Assembly: GCA_964524965.1 (NCBI GenBank)
Contig: CAZGDY010000011.1
Location: 1-24,623 of the forward strand
Direction of reading: 5' to 3'
Source of the DNA: Kmv34 sp964524965
GTDB lineage: Bacteria > Aerophobota > Aerophobia > Aerophobales > B3-G15
DNA length: 24,623 nt
How positions within the stretch are numbered: position 1 is the first letter of the stretch; each line of letters opens with the position of its first letter. Made by a program: the position numbers and the translations under genes. Of the stretch, positions 14,461 through 22,394 are shown piece by piece. The notes below the pieces were generated by a model, which did not search any database, was not told the DNA's origin, and saw only the letters and a program-made list of their open reading frames with translations.

Positions 14461-15729
14461 ATGTTAAGCGGAAGATGGCTCAGGGAAAATGTAGAGATTA
14501 TGAAAGAAAGTTTAGCTAAGCGCAGAGCAAAAACTGACCTTGACACTTTTTTTTGTTGGGATGAGGAAAGAAGAAGTTGTATTAAAAAAAATGATGAAAT
14601 GAAGTCTTTGCAGAATAAAAAATCAAAACAAATTGGAAAGCTTAAAAAAGAAGGAAAAGATACTACGATTTTAGTTGATGAAATGCAAAAGCTTGTGGTT
14701 AAGATAAAACAGTTACAAAAAAGGAAAAGAGAATACGAAAGCAAAGTGAATAATTTTCTTCTTAATTTACCAAATAAGTTAGACCCTCAGGTTCCTTGGA
14801 ATAAAAACCAGGAAGTACGAAGATGGGGTAAAATACCTGATTTCAATTTTTTAGTGAAAGACCATCAGAGAATTGGTGAAGAATTGGGTATCCTTGATTT
14901 TAAATCAGCCGCCAAAATGACGGGAAGGGGTTTTGTAGTATCTAAAGGATTGGGAGCAAGATTAGAAAGAGGGTTGATAAACTTTATGTTGAATTTGCAT
15001 GTTAGTCAGGGGTACGAAGAAGTACTTCCTCCTTTTATGACCAATGAATCTGCTACTACTGGTACGGCCCAACTTCCCAAATTTAGGGAAGAGCTTTATA
15101 AGTGCGAGAAGGATGATTATTACCTTATTCCAACTGCAGAAGTACCCGTTACCAATCTTCACCGGGAACAGATTTTAGAAGAAAAAGAACTTCCCATCTC
15201 TTATACTGCTTACACTCCTTGTTTTCGTCGAGAAGCCGGTACTTATGGCAAAAAAATCCAAGGATTGATAAGGGTGCATCAGTTTAATAAGGTAGAATTG
15301 GTTAAATTTACTACTCCTGAAACCTCTTACCATGAACTGGAAAAACTTTTAGAGGACGCAGAACAGGTTCTCCAAAAACTTAAGATTCCTTACAGAGTGG
15401 TTAAACTTTTTGGGGAAGAATTAGGTTTCGCCGCTGCTTTCGGTTATGATATTGAAGTATGGATTCCCAGCCAAAAAAGGTGGTTAGAGATATCTACTTG
15501 TTCCAACTTTGAGAATTACCAATCTCGAAGAGCCTCCATAAAGTATAAAGAAAAAGTAACGGGTAAAACTAAATATGTTCATACTCTCAATGGTTCAGGA
15601 GTTGCTGTAGGAAGATGTGTGGTAGCCATTTTGGAGAATTTTCAGAACGAAGAAGGGAAGGTTTGCATTCCAGAGGTTCTTTGGCCTTATATGGGTGGAG
15701 CACAAGTTATTGAAAAACATAATTTGTGA
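14461..15729 (+). CDS. serS: Serine--tRNA ligase
   Basis: This class II aminoacyl-tRNA synthetase charges tRNA-Ser and supplies Ser-tRNA for selenocysteine where used. The 422 residues are normal length. Residues ~30-105 form the long antiparallel coiled coil that grips the tRNA variable arm (KKEGKD turn). Catalytic motifs follow: GTAQLPKFREELYK with DYYLIPTAEVPVTNLH; motif 2, CFRREAGTYGKKIQGLIRVH with QFNKVELVKF after it; and motif 3, NGSGVAVGRCVVAILEN. A clear AGAGGAG ribosome site precedes the ATG. It lies 41 bases after the NlpD-like gene. Confidence 0.97.
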   Translation: MLSGRWLRENVEIMKESLAKRRAKTDLDTFFCWDEERRSCIKKNDEMKSLQNKKSKQIGKLKKEGKDTTILVDEMQKLVVKIKQLQKRKREYESKVNNFLLNLPNKLDPQVPWNKNQEVRRWGKIPDFNFLVKDHQRIGEELGILDFKSAAKMTGRGFVVSKGLGARLERGLINFMLNLHVSQGYEEVLPPFMTNESATTGTAQLPKFREELYKCEKDDYYLIPTAEVPVTNLHREQILEEKELPISYTAYTPCFRREAGTYGKKIQGLIRVHQFNKVELVKFTTPETSYHELEKLLEDAEQVLQKLKIPYRVVKLFGEELGFAAAFGYDIEVWIPSQKRWLEISTCSNFENYQSRRASIKYKEKVTGKTKYVHTLNGSGVAVGRCVVAILENFQNEEGKVCIPEVLWPYMGGAQVIEKHNL

Positions 15730-15798
15730 GGTAAAAGGGAAAGGAAAGTTTTTCTAAATTTATAAGTTAGCAATCGGCAGCCATTAGGCCAAGAGTCT

Positions 15799-15839
15799 GG
15801 TTAAAATAAGATAAATTAAAGAATATGGTTACTTTAACC
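15799..15839. repeat. Inverted repeat upstream of the patatin-like gene
   Basis: GGTTAAA (15799-15805) and TTTAACC (15833-15839) form a 7-base inverted repeat 18 bases before the ATG at 15857. It could be an operator or a weak hairpin. No clear -35/-10 pair was found beside it. Confidence 0.3.
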
Positions 15840-15856
15840 TTAAAAATAAATTTTTA

Positions 15857-16885
15857 ATGAATAGTGAAAAAATCAAGCAAGCCTTAGCGGTGGAAAATAT
15901 AGAAATAACAGATTATAGAGGAATTAATCCTCGTCAAGCCTTAGCGAATATTAAAAGACGCTGTCAGGAAAGAAAAGAAGGAAGAAAATCTAATTTTAAA
16001 ACAGCTCTGGTGCTTCAGGGAGGAGGTATGCGTGGTGTATTTGGGGCTGGAGTTTGTTGTGCTTTGGATGAGCTCGGGTACAGCGAAGGATTTGATGAGG
16101 TTTATGGAGTTTCTGCCGGAGCTTTAAATGGAGCTTATTTTATTTCCGGAGCGGGAGCATACGGCGCCACTATATATTACCAAGATATCAACAACAAAAA
16201 TTTTATTAATTTTTTCCGATTAAAAAAAATTGTAGATATAGACTTTTTAATGAGGGTCATTGAAAAAGTAAAACCGCTTAACATTGAAAAATTTGTATCT
16301 TCTTCTACCGTTCTTAATATTTTATTAACCGAGGTCGGTACGGGAAAAACTGTTTTATTCAATAATAAATCAAAGATTACTGATATTCTTAGTATTCTCA
16401 AGGCAACTGCTGCCATTCCTTTTGCTTACGATATTCCTGTTAAGATTCAGGGAGCTAGTTATTTAGATGGAGGTGTATCCTGCCCCATTCCTATTACAGA
16501 AGCTATTGATGGGAAATGCACTGACATTCTGGTAGTTTTAACAAGACCCAGGAACTATAAACCATTCCTCCCTAAGGGAATTTTTAACCGCCATTTTATA
16601 GAACCGCGAATAAAAAAGCATGGTGAGGGTTTTTACCAGACCTTTGTAAACAAGGATAAAATATATGCAGAAAAATTGGCTGTTGTCAAAGGCGAAAAAA
16701 TCTATGGTCATAAAAAGGTAAATATTTTGGTAGTTTCTCCCGGGCAACCATTTAAAGTTAAGAGAATGACAAAAACGGAAAGTATTTTAAAAAATGCAGT
16801 TATAGAAGGTGCAGTAAAAACGCTAAAGCTGTTTGGTGCAAGTCACTATTATCCTGTAGAGGTATTAAATTTTTTGAATTATTGA
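15857..16885 (+). CDS. Patatin-like phospholipase
   Basis: A 342-residue serine acyl hydrolase of the patatin family, expected to act on phospholipids or other acyl esters. It has the oxyanion-hole motif QGGGMRGVFGAG (residues ~54-65), the nucleophile motif YGVSAGALNGA (Ser86) and the catalytic Asp in LDGGVSCPIPI (Asp204), so the Ser-Asp dyad is intact. The ~48 residues before the GGGxRG motif are charged and not part of the fold. No signal peptide is visible. The ATG has only an A/T-rich stretch before it, no good ribosome site. The substrate is unknown. gpsA, a phospholipid backbone gene, lies 50 bases downstream. Confidence 0.9.
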   Translation: MNSEKIKQALAVENIEITDYRGINPRQALANIKRRCQERKEGRKSNFKTALVLQGGGMRGVFGAGVCCALDELGYSEGFDEVYGVSAGALNGAYFISGAGAYGATIYYQDINNKNFINFFRLKKIVDIDFLMRVIEKVKPLNIEKFVSSSTVLNILLTEVGTGKTVLFNNKSKITDILSILKATAAIPFAYDIPVKIQGASYLDGGVSCPIPITEAIDGKCTDILVVLTRPRNYKPFLPKGIFNRHFIEPRIKKHGEGFYQTFVNKDKIYAEKLAVVKGEKIYGHKKVNILVVSPGQPFKVKRMTKTESILKNAVIEGAVKTLKLFGASHYYPVEVLNFLNY

Positions 16886-16935
16886 GAATTGAAAAGTCAA
16901 AAAAATTAAAATGTTTATTTAAGAGGTATCAATAA

Positions 16936-17943
16936 ATGGAAAAGATAGTTGTGTTAGGTGCCGGAGCAATGGGGACAGCTATAGCTTCTCATTTAAATAG
17001 TCGGGGACATCAGGTAAATTTATGGGGAACTGACCTTGATGAGGAGATAGTGAAAACAAGAAAACAGAAAAAATTGGCAATTAAAATCCCTGAAAATATC
17101 GATATTTTTTATTTTAACCAAATAAAACAAGCTTTGAAGGATAGAAAAATTGTGGTATTTTGCATAAGTTCAGAAGGTGTTGAAAGAGTATCTAAATTTT
17201 TAGCCTCTTATATAAAAGATGAGATGATAGTTATAAATATAGGAAAGGGAATTCCTGAACATCCTTACTTAACGCTTTGCGATTTAATTGAAAACAACTT
17301 AACTGAGGGCAGTAATTTGAAGGGAAAAGTAAAGATGGTGGTCATGGGAGGACCGGCTCGAGCTATTGAAATAATTCAAGGAGAGATTACTGAAGTTGTT
17401 TTTGCCTCTTCTGATCTGGAAATTGCCAAGTTTTGTTGCCAAGTTTTTCAGGGACCTACTTTGAGGGCTAGTTTTACTTCAGATAAAGTTGGTGTTGAGC
17501 TGTGCGCTGCTATAAAAAATTGTTATGCTCTTGCCCTCGGAATAGGAGATGGACTTAGTGCACCAAATAATAACTTCAAGGCAGCTTTAATGGCGCATGC
17601 AGCTGAAGAGATGGCTAAAATAGTTGTGGCTAAAGGAGGGAAAATAAAAACAGTTTTAGGCTTAGCAGGAGTAGGAGATTTGTATGTGACCTCTCAAGCC
17701 GGTAGAAATAGGACTTTGGGGCATCTTTTGGGGAAGGCAATTTCTCTAAAGGAGGCCTTGGAAAGGTTGAAAGGAGAAACTGTTGAGGGTTATCCAACAT
17801 TAAGAGGAATGCATCGAATAGTTAATGAATTAGAAAAGAAAGGCGAGTTAATAATAAATAAAGATCTTTCTCTTTTTTACACACTCTACGGGATTTTTTA
17901 TGCTGGAGAACCATTACAGAATATAACTAAAAGTTTATTATAA
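16936..17943 (+). CDS. gpsA: Glycerol-3-phosphate dehydrogenase [NAD(P)+]
   Basis: It reduces dihydroxyacetone phosphate to sn-glycerol 3-phosphate, the backbone of phospholipids. The 335 residues begin with the Rossmann motif VVLGAGAMGTAIASHL. They include INIGKGIPEHP (usual xTKGIE region), MGGPARAIEI, the catalytic-Lys motif CAAIKNCYALALGIGDGL, GLAGVGDLYVTSQAGRNRT and the LGHLLGKA stretch. The sequence is rather divergent: the usual (T/A)RG before the EM motif is AHA here. The main alternative is a G3PDH-like paralogue with another substrate. GAGGT precedes the ATG. The zinc alcohol dehydrogenase gene starts 22 bases after the stop, so the two are probably co-transcribed. Confidence 0.9.
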   Translation: MEKIVVLGAGAMGTAIASHLNSRGHQVNLWGTDLDEEIVKTRKQKKLAIKIPENIDIFYFNQIKQALKDRKIVVFCISSEGVERVSKFLASYIKDEMIVINIGKGIPEHPYLTLCDLIENNLTEGSNLKGKVKMVVMGGPARAIEIIQGEITEVVFASSDLEIAKFCCQVFQGPTLRASFTSDKVGVELCAAIKNCYALALGIGDGLSAPNNNFKAALMAHAAEEMAKIVVAKGGKIKTVLGLAGVGDLYVTSQAGRNRTLGHLLGKAISLKEALERLKGETVEGYPTLRGMHRIVNELEKKGELIINKDLSLFYTLYGIFYAGEPLQNITKSLL

Positions 17944-17965
17944 TACCAAGGAAAGGTTTTAATTT

Positions 17966-18994
17966 ATGAAAGCAGCAGAATATCACAGGCATGGCGATAT
18001 AAGGATAGTTGATATTCCGGTACCTGAAATTGGCCAGGAAGAAATTTTGGTAAAGACAAAGGTGTGCGGGGTGTGCGGAAGCGATGTTTTGAAATGGTAC
18101 CGGGAAAAGAAAAAATCTATTTCTTTCGGCCATGAGGTGAGTGGAATAGTTGCAAAAATAGGTAAAAAAGTTGAAGGGTTTCAAAAAGGAGACAGAGTAT
18201 TTGTTCATCATCATGTTCCCTGTTATATTTGTCAGTATTGCCGCAAAGGCTATTATACGATGTGTGCCATGTTTCACCAAACTAATATTGATCCCAGAGG
18301 CTTTGCCGAATATATTAGAGTACCAATGCTCAATGTTCGGCAGGGCGGTGTCATTAAATTGCCGGACAATGTTTCTTTTGAGGCGGCAAGTTTGATTGAA
18401 CCAATAGCTTGTTGTGTGAGGGGGTTGAAAAAGACTAATTTACAGATGCAAGATACTGTTCTTATTATTGGAGCTGGATTTTCCGGGTTAGCCCATCTAC
18501 AGCTTGTTAAAATGATGGGGGCAGGCTTGGTAGTTGTTACTGATTTTTTTGATTTTAAATTAAAAAAAGCTAAGATGTTAGGAGCAGACTTTACTATTAA
18601 TCCCAGTTGTCAGAAGGTTAAGGAGAAACTTTACCAAATAAATGAGGGGAAGGGTGCGGATTTAGTGGTGGTTACCCCGGCTTCCACTAAAACAATAAAA
18701 GAAGCGATAGATTTAGTGGGTAAAGGAGGTACTCTTTATCTTTTTGGACCTACCTCGCCTGAGGATTATGTATCTATCTTCCCTTTTACTTTCTTTTTTT
18801 CTGAAATCAATTTGATTACTACTTATTCTGCCTCACCCTTAGAAACTCATGCTGTATGTAAATTGCTGAAAGAAAAAAAAATTAATGCACAAGAGCTCAT
18901 AACCCATCGATTTAGCATAGATAAGATTGAGGAGGCTGTAGAATTAGCAACTAAAGCTGAGGAATCTTTAAAAGTGGTGATTGAATTTGAATAA
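17966..18994 (+). CDS. Zinc-dependent alcohol / polyol dehydrogenase (MDR family)
   Basis: A 342-residue medium-chain dehydrogenase that oxidises or reduces an alcohol, probably a polyol, with NAD(P). The catalytic zinc site has Cys37 (VCGSD), His56 (FGHEVSG) and the EPIACC glutamate. The structural zinc lobe has Cys86, 89, 92 and 100 (CYICQYCRKGYYTMC). The cofactor domain has IIGAGFSGLAHLQLVKMMGA. The protein most resembles threonine/sorbitol dehydrogenase-type members, but the substrate is not clear. The ATG is preceded by AAGGAAAGG. It sits in a probable two-gene unit with gpsA. Confidence 0.92.
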   Translation: MKAAEYHRHGDIRIVDIPVPEIGQEEILVKTKVCGVCGSDVLKWYREKKKSISFGHEVSGIVAKIGKKVEGFQKGDRVFVHHHVPCYICQYCRKGYYTMCAMFHQTNIDPRGFAEYIRVPMLNVRQGGVIKLPDNVSFEAASLIEPIACCVRGLKKTNLQMQDTVLIIGAGFSGLAHLQLVKMMGAGLVVVTDFFDFKLKKAKMLGADFTINPSCQKVKEKLYQINEGKGADLVVVTPASTKTIKEAIDLVGKGGTLYLFGPTSPEDYVSIFPFTFFFSEINLITTYSASPLETHAVCKLLKEKKINAQELITHRFSIDKIEEAVELATKAEESLKVVIEFE

Positions 18995-19025
18995 AAAATA
19001 ATTTTTTCCTGATACATTCTTTTAT

Positions 19026-19054
19026 TTGACATCCCTAACGAATAATTTTATCTT
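19026..19054 (+). promoter_or_regulatory. Sigma70-type promoter of the PHP-glycosyltransferase gene
   Basis: TTGACA (19026-19031), a 17-base spacer and TATCTT (19049-19054; 4 of 6 match). Transcription would start near 19061, giving a leader of about 27 bases with GAGGAAGG before the TTG start. Confidence 0.5.
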
Positions 19055-19087
19055 AATTAGAGAACTAATGAATAAGAGGAAGGTTTA

Positions 19088-20887
19088 TTGGAAGAGAAAA
19101 CAAAATGGCGTAAGGTTGATCTACATGTTCATTCTTTATATTCAAAAGTTGAGGGGAAAGTTTTAAAAAAAATAATTCAGTCGGAATCCTACACTTCTCC
19201 CCGGGAAATTTACCAGGTAGCTAAAAAAAGAGGGATGGATTTTGTCACTATTACTGACCACAATTCCATTCAAGGAGCTCTGCAAATTGCTCAGTTGCCT
19301 GGTGTGTTTATTAGTGAAGAAGTTACTGCTAAATTTCCAGAGGACGGGTGTCTTATCCATTTAATTACTTTAAAGATAAATGAAATTCAACACCAGGAAA
19401 TACAAAATTTAAAGGATAATATTTATGAACTTGTAAAGTATTTAACCTCTCAAGATATAATCTTTTTTGTGGCTCATCCTCTTGCCTCGGTAAACGGAAA
19501 GCTTAAAGAAGAACACTGGGAAAAAATGCTTCTTTTATTTGATATTTTTGAAGTTAAAAACGGAGTTCAAAAGGAAAAAGATAATTTATTGGTGGAAAAG
19601 ATATTAAAGACTCTTTCTCCCCAAAAAATAGGAGAATTAGCCAACAAATATGATATAACTCCCTTGTCAAAAACTCCCTGGATAAAGTCCATGGTAGGAG
19701 GCTCAGATGATCATGGGGGATTATTTATTGGGAAAACGTACACGGTGGGAGAAGGATCTTGTCTTAATAGCTTTTTGAAGTTTATTAAAGAGGGAAAATG
19801 CAAACCGCAAGGGAAAGGGGGAACTTACTTTACAGTTGGAAACAGTATTTATGCTACAGGATACAGGTTTTACAAAAACAGATTTAAAAAAAGGATAAGT
19901 TTAAATTTTTTAGATAAAATTTTAAGCGATGAGAGAAAAGGAAAAATACTGGAAAAAATATTTTTAAACAATGGTAGAAAAGGCCCTCTTTTTTTTCCTA
20001 AAAATTTCCTAATTTCTTATGTTATTAAAAAATTTTCTAAAAAGATGCCTTTACTTCATATTTTGAGAACTGTACGAAAATTCAATAAAAATTTGCCTTC
20101 TTATGCTATTCTTTTTCCTTATTTTTATGGTTTTGTCTACCAGAATAAGGACCAAAACTTTACGAAAAGAGTCAAAAGAGGATACCTTAATCTTGGGGAG
20201 CCTTTGAAAGTTGCTGTTTTTGCTGATACGGCATGGGATAAGAAAGATTTTTCCTCTCCCTTTTTTGACAGATCGCATTTATTTCCGGAAGATGAAGAAG
20301 TAGAAATTTTGTGTTGTGCTAAGAAAAAGAATTTTTCTGAAAAAGGGTTAAAATTATTTCACTCTGTGGCAGATTTTCCTTTTCCTTTTTTCCCCCAAAT
20401 TAATCTTTATATACCTTCTTTGTTAGAGGTTCTTATCTATTGTGAAAAGAAGGAGTTTACCGTTTTGCACGTTTTAACTCCTGGTTCTATGGGAATAACG
20501 GGGATTTTGGTTTCAAAAATTCTCAAATTGCCCATAATAGGAACCTATAAAACTGATTTTTCCAATTTGATTGCTTCTTCTGATGGTGATGGTGGTTTTA
20601 AAAATATGGTGGATTGGTACCTTGGCTGGTTTTACAATCAGATGGATAAAGTAGTAGTGGATTCGAAAAGATACTTTGATAAATTGAAGGATAAGAATAT
20701 TTCTCAAGAAAAAATAACAATTATTCCTAAACAAGCCGATCACGATTCTTCCTACGATTTATTCCCGCTGCTTAATCAAATTCCCCAAGATATATTTGAA
20801 ACTAATATGTTTAATAAGTTGCGGGAAGTGTATAAAGAAATTCTTCAACTTCAGAAATTTGAAACACTGTCTCCGGTAACATATTAA
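19088..20887 (+). CDS. PHP-domain phosphoesterase fused to a truncated GT4-type glycosyltransferase
   Basis: A 599-residue two-domain protein. Residues 1-~240 are a PHP metal-dependent phosphoesterase with DLHVHS (11-16), TDHNS (56-60), EE (77-78), AHP (129-131) and GSDDHGG (205-211), so the metal site looks complete. Residues ~240-370 are a charged helical linker. Residues ~372-560 are the N-terminal acceptor half of a GT-B glycosyltransferase: AVFADT, HVLTPGSMGITGILVSKIL (461-479), GTYKTDF (485-491) and YNQMDKVVVDSKRY (516-529). The protein then ends: the nucleotide-sugar-binding second half of GT4 enzymes is absent, and the usual prGvD motif reads KQADHDS. The start is TTG with GAGGAAGG upstream. 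The stop shares TTAA with the convergent metF stop. Without the donor half, glycosyl transfer by this protein alone is doubtful. The phosphoesterase substrate is unknown. Confidence 0.85.
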   Translation: MEEKTKWRKVDLHVHSLYSKVEGKVLKKIIQSESYTSPREIYQVAKKRGMDFVTITDHNSIQGALQIAQLPGVFISEEVTAKFPEDGCLIHLITLKINEIQHQEIQNLKDNIYELVKYLTSQDIIFFVAHPLASVNGKLKEEHWEKMLLLFDIFEVKNGVQKEKDNLLVEKILKTLSPQKIGELANKYDITPLSKTPWIKSMVGGSDDHGGLFIGKTYTVGEGSCLNSFLKFIKEGKCKPQGKGGTYFTVGNSIYATGYRFYKNRFKKRISLNFLDKILSDERKGKILEKIFLNNGRKGPLFFPKNFLISYVIKKFSKKMPLLHILRTVRKFNKNLPSYAILFPYFYGFVYQNKDQNFTKRVKRGYLNLGEPLKVAVFADTAWDKKDFSSPFFDRSHLFPEDEEVEILCCAKKKNFSEKGLKLFHSVADFPFPFFPQINLYIPSLLEVLIYCEKKEFTVLHVLTPGSMGITGILVSKILKLPIIGTYKTDFSNLIASSDGDGGFKNMVDWYLGWFYNQMDKVVVDSKRYFDKLKDKNISQEKITIIPKQADHDSSYDLFPLLNQIPQDIFETNMFNKLREVYKEILQLQKFETLSPVTY

Positions 20888-21759
20888 ATCAATTCCCCTT
20901 TTTCCAAAATCTCAGGAACGTACTTATCCCATCCCAGGGGCATAATATGTACTCCTTGTCCCATTCCCTTAAGTTCTTTTATCAGAGATGCTGCTATTTC
21001 AATGCTTTTTTGAGGGCGTTCTTGTTTGGATGCTGCAGCCATTATTTTAATAAGATTATCGGGCACAAATACACCGGCTACGTTAGCGTTCATAAATCTT
21101 GCCATTCCTGCTGACTTTAAAAGAACTATTCCTACCATTATAGGAACTTTAATGTGTTCTGTTGCCCGCATAAATTGTTCGAATTTTTTAGCCTCATACA
21201 CAGCCTGAGTCTGGAAAAATTGAGTTCCTGCTTCTACTTTTAGTTCCATTTTAGTTATCTGAAGCTCAAGGGGATCTGCTCCCGGGTTAACTACTGCTCC
21301 TAAACAAAAATCAGGAGAGCCAGCCAGTTCGTTTCCCGCGATATCCTTTCCCTCCATAAGAGTTTTCGCTGCTCTTAGAAGAGACACTGAATCAAGATCA
21401 AAAACCGGCTTTGCCTGAGGGTGATCTCCCAGAAGAGTATGGTCGCCGGTAAGACACAAAACATTTTTTATTCCCAGTACATAGGCCGAAATTAAATCTG
21501 ATTGAAGCGCTAATCTATTTCTATCTCTACAGGTTAGCTGAAAAATTGGCTCCAGATCTCTTTCAGCTAAAAGATGAGATATTGCTAAGGAGCCTATTCT
21601 CATCACTGAGCTTTGTAAATCAGTAACATTAAACCCATCCACTTTCCCTCTTAAAAGTTCTGCTTCCTCTAAATTCTTATCGATATTTACTCCCTTAGGA
21701 GGACCTATTTCAGAGGTAATAAGAAATTTTCCATTTTTTAACTTTTCAGAAAAGTTCAT
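20884..21759 (-). CDS. metF: 5,10-methylenetetrahydrofolate reductase (acetogen type)
   Basis: This FAD-binding TIM-barrel enzyme reduces methylene-THF to methyl-THF. The 291 residues have FLITSEIGPPKGVNIDKNL, the folate-site VDGFNVTDLQSSVMRIG, the QLTCRDRNRLALQSDL barrel strand, VLCLTGDHTLLGDHPQAK and GAVVNPGADPLELQ. It is the type found with MetV and RnfC2 in acetogens, where the electron donor is passed through RnfC2 and MetV. The ATG overlaps the metV stop (ATGA) with GGAGG upstream, so metF translation is likely coupled to metV. It converges on the PHP-glycosyltransferase gene, the two stops sharing TTAA. Confidence 0.93.
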   Translation of the reverse strand: MNFSEKLKNGKFLITSEIGPPKGVNIDKNLEEAELLRGKVDGFNVTDLQSSVMRIGSLAISHLLAERDLEPIFQLTCRDRNRLALQSDLISAYVLGIKNVLCLTGDHTLLGDHPQAKPVFDLDSVSLLRAAKTLMEGKDIAGNELAGSPDFCLGAVVNPGADPLELQITKMELKVEAGTQFFQTQAVYEAKKFEQFMRATEHIKVPIMVGIVLLKSAGMARFMNANVAGVFVPDNLIKIMAAASKQERPQKSIEIAASLIKELKGMGQGVHIMPLGWDKYVPEILEKGELI

Positions 21760-22394
21760 TTTTTAATTTCCTCCCGCGATAGAGATTCTGTAATTGTCTT
21801 AGAGTAATCCCTTAACAACGAATTTTTTTTTAACATATTTAATTTTCCTATTTTTTCTAACCTTTTGTAAATTAAAATCCAGGCACAATCAGTTTCTGGA
21901 TTTACCTCACACTTTCCATCTTTTGCTCCTCCGCAGGGACCATTTAAAAGAGATTTGGCACAGTTTGTAAGAGGGCAAATTCCTCCAGTGTAGTTGAGGT
22001 AACACTGTCCGCATTGATTACAGTCAAACTCTTGACTGGTTAGTCCCTGAAATCCATTTAAATAGAGAGTATCGCAACCTGTATAGATAATCTTATTTTC
22101 CAGTAGAGAGGAGACAACTTGAGTTCCCACTCCACAGGAGAAAATAAAAATTGCATCCGCACTTTCTATTTGTTTTTTATATCCTTTAATATATTCACCA
22201 ACAAATTCCCTGTTGCAAAGATAATCAAGAAAAACTTTTCCAACAACTTCTTCTTTTAAATTATCTATAAATTTTTCTACATCTTTTCTAGGAAAGTAAA
22301 CCTCTTAGCTACCTATGCATACAAAGATGAAAATTTTTTTTCCTAAAATTTTTGGCAGGAGTTCTTTCTCAGGTTTTATTTGAACTACGAGCAT
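21756..22394 (-). pseudogene. metV: metV (methylene-THF reductase zinc-finger subunit), interrupted by an in-frame TAA
   Basis: MetV is the small Cys-rich partner of MetF. The true start is the ATG at 22394-22392: AAGGAG lies 7 bases upstream, and it overlaps the rnfC2 end by 26 bases. From there one frame reads to 21756 as 212 codons plus stop. The start is MLVVQIKPEKELLPKILGKK, then IFIFVCIGS, then TAA at 22307-22305, then EVYFPRKDVEKF and on to the family core CNQCGQCYLNYTGG, NGPCGGAKDGKCEVNP and DCAWILIYKRLEK. No frameshift is needed. The stop sits where the MetV domain of the neighbour has Tyr38 in SCAKCY, so TAT to TAA would explain it. After the stop the first in-frame start is GTG 22130, inside the conserved SCGVGTQ and without a ribosome site, so a stable partial product is doubtful. 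A sequencing error is possible. TAA ends other genes here, so recoding is unlikely. Confidence 0.85.
21877..21989 (-). repeat. Copy A of a 113-bp repeat in the MetV Cys-rich core
   Basis: Aligns without gaps to 23774-23886. I count 14 mismatches by eye, with an uninterrupted identical run of 35 bases at 21922-21956. It encodes the CPLTNCAKSLLNGPCGGAK region and the following Cys motifs of metV. Confidence 0.8.

Noticed and set aside
22128..22130. GTG 22130 as a genuine metV start
   Set aside because: It falls inside the conserved SCGVGTQ motif, has no ribosome site, and the frame upstream encodes the expected MetV N-terminal half.
22305..22307. Recoding of the metV stop (selenocysteine or pyrrolysine) or readthrough
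   Set aside because: The codon is TAA, not TGA or TAG, and TAA terminates many other genes in the window.
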